This document shows positions 8,168 through 15,296 of a stretch of 41,382 bases of DNA, piece by piece. The DNA is taken from the NCBI GenBank assembly GCA_947628225.1, contig CANQYY010000017.1:1-41382 (forward strand). Direction: 5' to 3'. The notes below the pieces were generated by a model. The model did not search any database. It was not told where the DNA came from and was given only the letters and a program-made list of their open reading frames with translations. Each line of letters begins with the position of its first letter. Positions within the stretch are counted from its first letter, which is position 1. This DNA comes from an uncultured Lachnospiraceae bacterium. GTDB taxonomy: Bacteria; Bacillota; Clostridia; Lachnospirales; Lachnospiraceae. The translations under genes were made by a program, and so were the position numbers.

Positions 8168-9574
8168 TTATGGTTTTTCGACACCTTCCGCATACGCCGC
8201 CTGAAGCATAATCGCGCATTCTACCCGCTTTTTCTGCAATTCGCAGCCAATTTCATAGGGTTTGTTAATATCTCCATGGCTGTGATAGGCATTTGCCGCG
8301 CACCCGCCGCTGCAATAGAATTTGGCAAAGCAGTTTCTACACTCTTTTTTAGCATATACGTTGCAAAGCTTAAAGGCGTCCCTGATGTCGGTTTTTTTAA
8401 TCCCCTCATAGACATTCCCGAGGAGGAAGTTTTCCTCTCCGACAAATTGATGGCAGGGATATAAATCGCCCCACGGAGTCACCGCCAGATATTCGGTTCC
8501 CGAACCGCAGCCGGACAGCCGTTTGTAGACGCAGGGTCCCCCGCTCAGGTCAATCATATAGTGAAAGAACTGAAATCCCCTGCCCTCTCTGTTCCTCTTC
8601 AGCATCTCCTCTGCCAGCTCGTCATAGCCCCGGCAGATTTCCGGAATATCTTCCTCCCGTATGGCATAGGGCTCCTCCGGCCCCGCCACGACCGGCTCAA
8701 CGGATATCTGCTGAAATCCCTCGTCCGCCAGATGTAAAACATCCTTTACAAAATCCAGATTATAGTGGGTAAAGGTTCCCCTCACATAATATTTTTTCTG
8801 TTTTCTTGATTCTGCCGCCTTCTTAAACTTATCCAGTATGAGATCATAGCTGCCGCTCCCGTTTTTGAAGGGACGCATATGGTCATGCACCTGTTTCCGC
8901 CCGTCAATGCTCAGTACAATATTATCCATTTCCCGGTTGACAAACTCCATGACGTCATCTGTCAGCAGAACGCCATTGGTAGTCAGGGTAAAGCGGAAAT
9001 GCTTCTCTTTTTTTTCTTCCAGTCCACGTCCGTAGGCAACCAGCTCCTTTACCACGTCAAAATTCATCAGGGGCTCGCCGCCAAAAAAATCAACCTCAAG
9101 GTTTCTCCGGTTCCCGGAATTTTCAACCAGAAAATCCAACGCCTTTTTTCCCACTTCCAGGCTCATCAGGGAACGCTCCCCCTGATATTCCCCCTCCCCG
9201 GCAAAACAATACCGGCAGGCAAGGTTGCAGTCGTGGGCGATGTGCAGGCACAGAGCCTTAACCACCGTCTGACGCTTCTTAAAATCTATAACGCCCTCCC
9301 GATATTCATCTTTTGTAAAGAGGGCGCCGTTTTCCTCCAGCTCCCGCAGATCGGAAAAAACTTCCCGCATATCCTCTTCCTTTAGCATTTCACCGGGATA
9401 TTTCTTTATGATTTCGGAGGAGATTTTCTTAAAATTTTCTTCTCCATATTTGTCCGCATCCTCTTCTTTCATCATCGATAATGTATCATATACCACATCA
9501 TCTACAACATGGACTGAACCGCTGTTTACATCTAATACAATATTGTAGCCGTTATTTTTATACTGATGTATCAT
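8168..9574 (-). CDS. SCIFF peptide radical SAM maturase (thioether-forming, SPASM)
   Basis: 468 aa from the ATG at 9574 (MIHQYKNNGYNIVLDVNSG), which has GGAG six bases upstream; the 12-residue upstream extension is not family-like. The radical SAM [4Fe-4S] motif is CNLACRYC (C116, C120, C123). The C-terminal SPASM part is Cys-rich (CGSGTEYLAV, CHQF, CRNCFAKFYCSGGC, then a late Cys) and should hold auxiliary iron-sulfur clusters. Family members install Cys-to-backbone thioether bonds in the SCIFF peptide. The precursor gene lies directly upstream (117 bp gap), the standard pairing in Clostridia. No dedicated protease or exporter is adjacent. Confidence 0.93.
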   Translation of the reverse strand: MIHQYKNNGYNIVLDVNSGSVHVVDDVVYDTLSMMKEEDADKYGEENFKKISSEIIKKYPGEMLKEEDMREVFSDLRELEENGALFTKDEYREGVIDFKKRQTVVKALCLHIAHDCNLACRYCFAGEGEYQGERSLMSLEVGKKALDFLVENSGNRRNLEVDFFGGEPLMNFDVVKELVAYGRGLEEKKEKHFRFTLTTNGVLLTDDVMEFVNREMDNIVLSIDGRKQVHDHMRPFKNGSGSYDLILDKFKKAAESRKQKKYYVRGTFTHYNLDFVKDVLHLADEGFQQISVEPVVAGPEEPYAIREEDIPEICRGYDELAEEMLKRNREGRGFQFFHYMIDLSGGPCVYKRLSGCGSGTEYLAVTPWGDLYPCHQFVGEENFLLGNVYEGIKKTDIRDAFKLCNVYAKKECRNCFAKFYCSGGCAANAYHSHGDINKPYEIGCELQKKRVECAIMLQAAYAEGVEKP

Positions 9575-9691
9575 CTCTATCTCCATTCCCAGACGCCTGT
9601 TCCGGCGCATTTTCCCCGTAACATGGAATGAGGACAGACCGGAAGCGTACTTCCAATCAGCCCTCCATTGCTATTCTATGCTTTCCATTCC

Positions 9692-9832
9692 CTATTTGTT
9701 TTCACAGCTCTGATTTCCCACCGTGCAGGACGTCTTGCATGCAGACTGGCAGGATGTCTGGCATTCGCCGCATCCGCCTTTTTTCACTGTTTCTTTTAAA
9801 TTCTTTGTCGTCAGGGTCTTAATTCTTTTCAT
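9692..9832 (-). CDS. SCIFF ranthipeptide precursor (six cysteines in forty-five residues)
   Basis: 46 aa: a basic leader MKRIKTLTTKNLKETVKKGG followed by a core CGECQTSCQSAC...C...C with six Cys, ending SCENK. The ATG at 9832 has GGAGG seven bases upstream; a longer in-frame extension from 9889 runs through the leader inverted repeats and is rejected. The product is the substrate of the adjacent radical SAM maturase. Mature SCIFF peptides are widespread in Clostridia and have been linked to population-level signalling, but the function in this organism is not shown. The gene has a strong promoter at 9905-9933 and a leader rich in GGTATT/AATACC half-sites. Confidence 0.93.
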   Translation of the reverse strand: MKRIKTLTTKNLKETVKKGGCGECQTSCQSACKTSCTVGNQSCENK

Positions 9833-9856
9833 GTCATGTCCTCCGTTCCGGTAATA

Positions 9857-9907
9857 AATACCTTTGCGATGGTATTCTGGCAATACCATTCAATAATTAC
9901 AGGTATT
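9857..9907 (-). promoter_or_regulatory. Inverted half-site array in the SCIFF leader
   Basis: The motif AATACC/GGTATT occurs four times in alternating orientation: plus-strand GGTATT 9902-9907 (overlapping the -10), AATACC 9882-9887, GGTATT 9871-9876 and AATACC 9857-9862. The central pair extends to a perfect 8-bp inverted repeat, ATGGTATT (9869-9876) and AATACCAT (9882-9889), with a 5-nt loop. It could be a set of operators or alternative RNA hairpins. Confidence 0.5.
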
Positions 9908-9933
9908 GTAACATAAGTTGGGAAGTTTTTCAA
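9905..9933 (-). promoter_or_regulatory. Sigma-A promoter of the SCIFF genes
   Basis: TTGAAA (9928-9933), a 17-bp spacer and TACAAT (9905-9910). It is near consensus, fitting a highly expressed small peptide. Confidence 0.8.
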
Positions 9934-9995
9934 GATGGAAAGAGGAAGTTTGGGACAATTCCCTTTTCCGGATTTTTGCATTTTTAATGCTGATT

Positions 9996-10024
9996 TAAAA
10001 AGAGAAGCAGCCTGCCGCCGCTTC
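9996..10024 (-). terminator. Terminator after the secreted protein gene
   Basis: GAAGCGGC...GCTGCTTC stem (10004-10024) followed on the minus strand by TCTTTTTAA. It separates the secreted-protein gene from the SCIFF promoter. Confidence 0.7.
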
Positions 10025-10056
10025 CCTTCCTGTTTTTCTTATTTATTATCATCCGC

Positions 10057-10461
10057 TTAGTATGTTCTTGTTACAGAATATGTTGTCATGCTTTCTGACT
10101 TGCTTCCCTTGTAGTAAGTTACCTTTAGTTTCATACGGTATTTTCCCTTTTTCGTGAGTGAATATTTTTTGGAAATAGATAAAACAGAGGTATTATTTGT
10201 TGCCGACCACGCTTTTACCTTTTTCCAGGATCCGCTTGCATATCGCTGCAAAGTCATAGTAGCCGTGACTTTCGTTACGCCGATGCTTCCGAAAGCGCCT
10301 CCCGTCAACGAAGCCTTCGCGCCGCTAAGATTCAGGGCTGTCCACTGATTTACCCATAAGGCAGCCTGCGCTACATTTCCTTTATTGCTCACAGGAAAAA
10401 GGACGCTCATCGACAGACAGCCGACTAACAGCAAGCAGATAAATATTCTTCTCGTCCGAAT
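10057..10461 (-). CDS. Small secreted protein of unknown function, possible ATT start
   Basis: About 134 aa. A basic n-region RTRRIF and a hydrophobic core CLLLVGCLSMSVLF lead to a likely signal peptidase site after NVAQA. The mature part is a compact beta-rich domain (TATMTLQRYASGSWKKVKAW... ending VTYYKGSKSES...TYSVTRTY) resembling an Ig-like fold. No ATG or TTG fits. The perfect SD AAAGGAGGTGAT runs into a GTG (10470) with no spacing, while an in-frame ATT at 10461 lies eight bases from GGAGG and gives an ideal signal peptide start, so I place the start there with reserve. An ECF-type promoter precedes the gene, and the ECF sigma/anti-sigma genes lie just upstream, so it is a likely regulon member. 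Confidence 0.65.
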   Translation of the reverse strand: MRTRRIFICLLLVGCLSMSVLFPVSNKGNVAQAALWVNQWTALNLSGAKASLTGGAFGSIGVTKVTATMTLQRYASGSWKKVKAWSATNNTSVLSISKKYSLTKKGKYRMKLKVTYYKGSKSESMTTYSVTRTY

Positions 10462-10487
10462 ATCAATCACCTCCTTTCACCTGTAGT

Positions 10488-10514
10488 AACGTAAAAGGAA
10501 GGCGGTTTGTTTCA
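10488..10514 (-). promoter_or_regulatory. ECF-type sigma promoter in front of the secreted protein gene
   Basis: TGAAAC (10509-10514), a 17-bp spacer and CGTT (10488-10491). This matches the TGAAAC-N16/17-CGT pattern of Bacillus sigma-W/sigma-M-like ECF promoters. It lies directly after the ECF sigma/anti-sigma operon; no good sigma-A promoter is visible in the 93-bp gap. Confidence 0.55.
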
Positions 10515-10563
10515 GCTTTTTATTCTTCTTTTAATTTTTTTCCCATACCTGCTCCATAAATTG

Positions 10564-11274
10564 TCAATTTTCTTTTTTTTCATACATACTCTCTGCCATT
10601 TGGAGCAATTCCGACTCGGATAGCCCGTCCGCCCCCAGGCTGTTCTGATATTTGGCATCCTCCCACAGCAGATACCTGTTTTTTCCTTCTGTTATCAATT
10701 TCGCCGCATATCCGGCTACCGTAACCTTTTTTGTTTCCTTTTTCCCCAAATTAGTGGTTGCCTTTGCATTTTCCGATATATAATTTCCCAGATATTCAAT
10801 CGTGTTTCCTTCTTTATTATTCCATACCGCCAGAGTACTCTCCCCCATTTTTCCCTCGCTCTGCAGCAGTTCATAGCCCTCCGGCGCATAAACGGGTATT
10901 TCCTCTGTCCTCTCTCTTACCGTTGCTTCTCTCGTTTCTTCCTTTACCGGTTCCTTATATTCCGTTTCATATAAATTCCCCAGAGAACGCACTGCCGTTT
11001 CCCACGGATCAAAGCCAAAAACTTTGGCGCTGACGGTATTGACTGCCGCTAACGACAGCACGACAACCCCAACGGCCGCTACGCGCCGAACCATATAACC
11101 TGCGCGGATGTGGGCGCCAAAATATTTTTCATTCCATAGCAGCCTTTTCATTCTTTTCTGATGCCGTTTGGAATATTGGACTTCTTCATCTTTATAATTT
11201 TTTTCCGAATAGACGGTATTCATCCGGGACTCGGAAAATTCTTCCAGTATTTTTTTCAGATATTCTTCTTCCAT
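10564..11274 (-). CDS. Membrane anti-sigma factor with DUF4367-like C-terminus
   Basis: 236 aa with a type II layout. A charged cytoplasmic N-terminus (about 1-60) should bind the sigma factor, one transmembrane helix follows (VAAVGVVVLSLAAVNTV, about 65-82), and an extracytoplasmic domain begins after a Glu/Lys-rich linker and resembles DUF4367 (PVYAPEGYELLQ...LAVWNNKEGNTIEYLGNYIS...LLWEDAKYQ). The start overlaps the end of the ECF sigma gene by 19 nt, implying translational coupling, which is typical of sigma/anti-sigma pairs. It should hold the sigma factor at the membrane until an envelope signal arrives; the signal is unknown. Confidence 0.8.
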   Translation of the reverse strand: MEEEYLKKILEEFSESRMNTVYSEKNYKDEEVQYSKRHQKRMKRLLWNEKYFGAHIRAGYMVRRVAAVGVVVLSLAAVNTVSAKVFGFDPWETAVRSLGNLYETEYKEPVKEETREATVRERTEEIPVYAPEGYELLQSEGKMGESTLAVWNNKEGNTIEYLGNYISENAKATTNLGKKETKKVTVAGYAAKLITEGKNRYLLWEDAKYQNSLGADGLSESELLQMAESMYEKKEN

Positions 11275-11885
11275 TCTCCGGCATCCCCTTTCTCTTCTTC
11301 CTTTGTTGCTGCTGCTTCTTTTTCCACTTTCAATTCTCTGGATTGAGCTAATATTTTGTCTATTATGACTTCCAGACGTTTCCGTCCCCTCATCAGATTT
11401 GTCCGCACCGTACTTTCTTTCATGTTCAAAAGTCCGGCAATCTCGCTATTGGTAAATCCATTTACATACCGCAGCAGAAGAACCTCGCTGTATTTTTTGG
11501 GAAGAGAACGTATTGCCCTGAAAATCCGGTTTTCTTCCTCATCTTCCAGATCCTCCATGATATACGCCGTCTTCTCCAATTCCTCCGCCGATATTTCATT
11601 TGCCATATACTTTTTCCGTTTTCGATAAATATCAATCGCCGCTCTTTCAACTATAATAACGATAAAATTCTTTGTTTTGCTACACTCAAGAGAATTTTTA
11701 ACAGAAATTTTAGAAAAATTTTTCGCAATTCTTATAAACGCTTCCTGTAAAGCGTCCTCTGCCAGATAATTATCTTTTAATATGCGATTAGCCGCCCAGA
11801 ATGCAAGTTTATGATAATAATTGTACAACCTGGTAAATTGGCTTTTTTCATCCGGTTCCTCTAATATGCTGAAAAACAGTAACAT
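11256..11885 (-). CDS. ECF (group 4) RNA polymerase sigma factor
   Basis: 209 aa. Region 2 (FTRLYNYYHKLAFWAANRIL...AEDALQEAFIRIAKN) and region 4 (IRSLPKKYSEVLLLRYVNGFTNSEIAGLLNMKESTVRTNLMRGRKRL) are clear. The C-terminus carries an extra Glu/Lys-rich tail of about 30 residues. The ATG at 11885 follows AAAGGAGAAGG. The operon has a sigma-A-like promoter at 11992-12020, and the partner anti-sigma gene overlaps its end. A likely target promoter of ECF type lies just downstream at 10488-10514. Confidence 0.9.
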   Translation of the reverse strand: MLLFFSILEEPDEKSQFTRLYNYYHKLAFWAANRILKDNYLAEDALQEAFIRIAKNFSKISVKNSLECSKTKNFIVIIVERAAIDIYRKRKKYMANEISAEELEKTAYIMEDLEDEEENRIFRAIRSLPKKYSEVLLLRYVNGFTNSEIAGLLNMKESTVRTNLMRGRKRLEVIIDKILAQSRELKVEKEAAATKEEEKGDAGEWKKNI

Positions 11886-11991
11886 TTCCTTCTCCTTTTC
11901 CCAAAGCCATTGATATTCCCGCCCCTCAACATTTTTTCTAAATTTTTTGCTTTTGTAATATTTTTCTATCCCGTTTTTTCTCTATTAAATT

Positions 11992-12020
11992 ATTGTAACA
12001 TATCTTCCAAATTATTACAA
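11992..12020 (-). promoter_or_regulatory. Sigma-A promoter of the ECF sigma operon
   Basis: TTGTAA (12015-12020), a 17-bp spacer and TACAAT (11992-11997). The leader to the ATG is about 100 nt, AT-rich, without a recognisable riboswitch. Confidence 0.65.
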
Positions 12021-12081
12021 ATATTGGAATTCTTGCCAGAAGCGAAAAGGCTTGTCCTCTTTTATCGCCTGACGCCTCCCC

Positions 12082-12123
12082 AAAAATTATCTGCCGCTAT
12101 CCCCTCCGGGGGGGTCGGCAGAT
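12082..12123 (-). terminator. Terminator of the TIGR04086-like gene
   Basis: ATCTGCCG (12089-12096) pairs with CGGCAGAT (12116-12123), extended by a C-run/G-run, and is followed on the minus strand by AATTTTTG. Confidence 0.75.
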
Positions 12124-12141
12124 CATAAAATCCGGTTGTTT

Positions 12142-12513
12142 TTATTTTTTCCCCGCCTGAAGCATGCCTCCTAACATTCCTCCGAACAGGCACAAAAAGA
12201 GAGCGGGTAATATTCCGGGAATATTTACAAACAGGGTACGGTTGCAAATCATAGAAGTAACGAGCAGTATAAGGTAGTAAACAGCCCCCATCAAAAGCCC
12301 CCACAGATACCTTTTCCCATTGTGATTCCGGCTCACTGCCATGCCGCTGATAAAGCAGGAAAATACATAGGCAAAAATAATGCCGCCCCGGACTATCCCC
12401 TCCGATACGTCCCACTGAAACATTAAAAATGCCAATATGGCGAGAAGAATTACCGATATGCCATATGCCAGCACAACGCCTTTGATTATTTGTACAATGG
12501 TTCTTGTTTTCAT
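12142..12513 (-). CDS. TIGR04086 family small membrane protein
   Basis: 123 aa from the ATG at 12513 (MKTRTIVQIIKGVVLAYGIS), with GGAGG a few bases upstream; an in-frame extension to 12582 lacks an SD. It has four hydrophobic segments: about 7-30, 40-60, 70-88 and 92-115, the last Gly/Leu-rich (FGGMLGGMLQAG). Length, four-helix layout and the SRNHNGKRYLWGLLMG loop fit the TIGR04086/YrzE family of unknown function. It is divergent from the PHP gene and is a single-gene unit with its own terminator. Confidence 0.75.
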   Translation of the reverse strand: MKTRTIVQIIKGVVLAYGISVILLAILAFLMFQWDVSEGIVRGGIIFAYVFSCFISGMAVSRNHNGKRYLWGLLMGAVYYLILLVTSMICNRTLFVNIPGILPALFLCLFGGMLGGMLQAGKK

Positions 12514-12575
12514 ATATCCTCCATTCCGCAGTCTGCCAAACTGCTCTCCATCTGTTCTAACAAAAAATATGATGC

Positions 12576-12604
12576 TTTTCAAAAAAATATAACTATGCTA
12601 TGAT
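12576..12604 (+). promoter_or_regulatory. Sigma-A promoter candidate for the PHP gene
   Basis: TTTTCA (12576-12581), a 17-bp spacer and TATGAT (12599-12604). The -10 is good and the -35 weak; it sits about 30 bp before the ATG at 12638. Confidence 0.45.
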
Positions 12605-12637
12605 AGATAATACGAGAAAAGGAAGGGACAAACGGTT

Positions 12638-13483
12638 ATGCAATATATCGATTTACATGTACATTCTAACTGCTCGGACGGCACCTGCACGCCGGAGGAA
12701 CTGGTAGACCTTGCCACGGACAGCCGTTTAGTGGCATTCGCGCTGACAGATCACGATACCGTGGATGGGGTGGAGCGCGCCGTCGCCGCAGCAAAGGATA
12801 AAAATATTCAGGTGATTCCCAGCGTAGAGCTTTCCTGTGAGTACCGGATATCGCCGGAGAAGAAAAAAGAAATCCACATATTGGGCTATCATATTGATTA
12901 TCATCAAAAAGACTTGCTGGATGCTTTGAAGGAGATCGCACAAGAACGGGATAACCGCAATCAGAAGATGTGCCGCAATCTTTCCGGCGCGGGATATCCG
13001 ATTGATTATCCATCTCTGACAGAGCGTTTTGGCTCTACGATACTTACCCGGGCGCATTTCGCCCGCTTTTTGCTGGAAAAAGGAGCAGTGCCTAGTATCA
13101 GCTCCGCTTTTAAAAAGATTCTTGCTGAAGATGGGCCTTATTTTGTGGCGCGAAAATATCTGACGGCAAAAGAGGGAATCGAACTGATCCAAAAAGCAGG
13201 CGGCGTGCCGGTGCTGGCACATCCGATGCTGTATAAGCTCTCTGTAACGGAGCTTCATAATCTTTTAACAGAATTAAAGGGCTACGGCCTGAAAGGAATC
13301 GAGGCCATGTATTCCCGCAACCGGGGAACAGACGAAGCCTTTGTCCGAAAACTGGCGCATGATTTTGACCTTATAATTACAGGCGGAACCGATTTCCACG
13401 GCGCTAACAAGCCGGATTTGGAAATCGGGAAAGGAGAGGGGAATCTGAGGGTGCCGGTTATGCTCCTCGAAAATTTGCGATAA
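12638..13483 (+). CDS. PHP domain phosphoesterase (RNase AM/YciV-like)
   Basis: 281 aa. PHP metal motifs are all visible: DLHVHSNCSDG at the N-terminus, ALTDHDTVDG (about 38-47), E68 in the VELSCEY context, VLAHP (about 194), and TGGTDFHG near 250. Length and motif order fit stand-alone PHP proteins of the YciV/RNase AM group, which hydrolyse 3',5'-nucleoside bisphosphates and 5' ends of RNA. The last 26 bp overlap the 3' end of thiE on the other strand, so the two convergent genes share coding sequence and no terminator lies between them. Confidence 0.85.
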   Translation: MQYIDLHVHSNCSDGTCTPEELVDLATDSRLVAFALTDHDTVDGVERAVAAAKDKNIQVIPSVELSCEYRISPEKKKEIHILGYHIDYHQKDLLDALKEIAQERDNRNQKMCRNLSGAGYPIDYPSLTERFGSTILTRAHFARFLLEKGAVPSISSAFKKILAEDGPYFVARKYLTAKEGIELIQKAGGVPVLAHPMLYKLSVTELHNLLTELKGYGLKGIEAMYSRNRGTDEAFVRKLAHDFDLIITGGTDFHGANKPDLEIGKGEGNLRVPVMLLENLR

Positions 13484-14087
13484 GCGCCTGCGCTGCTGCC
13501 GTAATATCTTTCTGCCCCACTATCGCAGAGATAACGGCGGCGCCTGCCACCCCTGTTTCTCTCAAAAGGGATATATTTTTCTCTGTTATCCCGCCAATCG
13601 CCACTACCGGTATCTGCACGGTATGGCAGATTTCTGTTACTTCTTCTAAGGCGATATGCGTCGTATTTACTTTTGTACTGCTGCCGAATACGTCCCCCAC
13701 GCCGAGATAATCCGCGCCGTTTTTCCACGCTTCCACTGCGGCTTCCACGGTATTTGCCGTAGCGCCCACAATCTTATCGGCGCCCAAAAGATTTCTGGCT
13801 GCCTGCACCGGAATATCCTTCCCGCCCAAATGAACGCCGTCCGCCCCCACAGCCATGGCAATATCCACGCGATCATTGATAATCAGCGGGACTTCATAGG
13901 CATCCGTAATCTCTTTGACTCCCTTTGCCTGTTCATAAAATTCACGGGATGTACTATCCTTTTCCCGAAGCTGCACTACCGTGACGCCGCCCTTTATCGC
14001 AAGCTCTACCGACTCCTCCAGCGTATCGGTTGTCATAATGCCGCGGTCGGTACACAGGTACAGGGTATACTCTATTTCCGGTTTCAT
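13458..14087 (-). CDS. thiE: Thiamine-phosphate synthase ThiE
   Basis: 209 aa TIM-barrel enzyme that joins HMP-pyrophosphate and the thiazole phosphate to make thiamine monophosphate. Motifs: VQLREKD (pyrophosphate contacts), INDRVDIAMAVGADGVHLGG, GATANT, DYLGVGDVFGSSTK and IPVVAIGGI. The start is ATG at 14087, whose bases overlap the TGA of the upstream gene (ATGA). This places thiE as the last gene of the DUF5717 operon rather than in a thi cluster; no TPP riboswitch precedes it. A 30-residue in-frame extension belongs to the upstream gene and is rejected. Confidence 0.92.
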   Translation of the reverse strand: MKPEIEYTLYLCTDRGIMTTDTLEESVELAIKGGVTVVQLREKDSTSREFYEQAKGVKEITDAYEVPLIINDRVDIAMAVGADGVHLGGKDIPVQAARNLLGADKIVGATANTVEAAVEAWKNGADYLGVGDVFGSSTKVNTTHIALEEVTEICHTVQIPVVAIGGITEKNISLLRETGVAGAAVISAIVGQKDITAAAQALIANFRGA

Positions 14088-15280
14088 TTCACTTGCATCT
14101 CCTGACTCAATATTCTTTCTACTTCTACTGCATATTCCGGTTTTTTGTCCCGGATTTTTTCCATTTCTTCCAGACATTCTTCCATAATGCCGGTATTATA
14201 ATCCAACTGCTCTCTGAGCTTCTGGCGCCGCACATTCAGGTCGTGCCGCACCTCCACCATTTCCTTTGGATTTATCAGCGCCTTTGCCTGCGCAAACCAA
14301 ATATCCCTGTCCTTTACGCCAAGCCGCTGTAATTCGCTCATCAATATCTGGTTATTTTCATTGATCCGTATACTGCTTTCCCTCTGCTTCGCCCACTCTC
14401 TCTTCGCCTTCCGGTACTGCCCGAATACAAAGTCCAATTCGGTAGCGTTCCGCACCTGATATTTGTGGTAAAGATAGTCTAAGGTTCTTACATTATTGAC
14501 ATACTTGATTTTTACACGGTTACTTAGAAATATGGCGCGGTTGCATTTCTTTTCTGTGATCACCATATCCATTCGGTTTTTCTTCGCTTCATTTAGTATA
14601 ATCGCCGCAATGATAAAGCCAAATGCCACCGTAGCCAAAAAGGGAAAGGTAATATCTACCCTAAAACAATAGTACAGGGCGGCAAGCATGGCGCCTAAGG
14701 CAATTAAAATGGCTGTCAGGCATTTCCCTATCGTCTTCAGCGTCCGCTGACCCCGGATAATATCCCTTTTATCTGCCAGCAGTAAATTTTTTTCACTGCT
14801 TAGCTGCCTCAGATCATTTTTGATTTTGACCTGATACTCCTCATATTCCAAAAGTTTCCGGATATCTTCCTCTACCGATGGCTCATAATTTTCCATCGCC
14901 CGTTTTTGGGCATCCGTCATCTTATATTTCTGCCGCTGCAGACGCAGGCGCTCCTCTGTCAAATCTACAATACGCCTTGCCGCCGTATACATTTCTTCCT
15001 TTTCCTCTTCCGGCGCCTGATCGATTAATTGAATATCTTTTAAATATGAGGTAACTTGTCCATATTCAAATTTAATCTCGCCGCACTGCCTTTTTGCCTC
15101 CAGAATCCCCTCATGCAGCCGGCCCAGATATTCAATCCGGGCGCGGTCATTGCTGATGTCTACCTTTTCCTTTTCCACCTTGACCGGCTCGCGGACCATC
15201 TGCTCTACTGTTACTTCCGGCTCCTGCGGCGCTTCTTCCGCCGGCGGCGTGCTTTTTTTCTGAAATAAACGAAACCGCAA
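14084..15280 (-). CDS. Coiled-coil membrane protein of unknown function in the DUF5717 operon
   Basis: 398 aa, family not recognised. A short Glu/Pro/Val-rich N-terminus is followed by a long charged helical region with coiled-coil character (about 40-180), a hairpin of two transmembrane helices (LTAILIALGAMLAALYYCF at about 190-208, and FPFLATVAFGFIIAAIIL), and a second long charged helical region to the C-terminus. Both flanks should therefore lie on the same side, most simply the cytoplasm. The start is TTG at 15280 with GAGGT six bases upstream, 16 bp after the preceding gene. It may anchor the soluble proteins of the operon at the membrane (inference). Confidence 0.75.
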   Translation of the reverse strand: MRFRLFQKKSTPPAEEAPQEPEVTVEQMVREPVKVEKEKVDISNDRARIEYLGRLHEGILEAKRQCGEIKFEYGQVTSYLKDIQLIDQAPEEEKEEMYTAARRIVDLTEERLRLQRQKYKMTDAQKRAMENYEPSVEEDIRKLLEYEEYQVKIKNDLRQLSSEKNLLLADKRDIIRGQRTLKTIGKCLTAILIALGAMLAALYYCFRVDITFPFLATVAFGFIIAAIILNEAKKNRMDMVITEKKCNRAIFLSNRVKIKYVNNVRTLDYLYHKYQVRNATELDFVFGQYRKAKREWAKQRESSIRINENNQILMSELQRLGVKDRDIWFAQAKALINPKEMVEVRHDLNVRRQKLREQLDYNTGIMEECLEEMEKIRDKKPEYAVEVERILSQEMQVK

Positions 15281-15296
15281 CTTTATACCTCGCTTC

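Noticed and set aside
13900..14100. TPP riboswitch before thiE
   Set aside because: thiE is internal to an operon with an ATGA overlap; no THI-box-like sequence is seen.
14088..14177. 30-residue extension of ThiE
   Set aside because: It lies in the coding sequence of the upstream gene, and ThiE homology begins at MKPEIEYTLYL.
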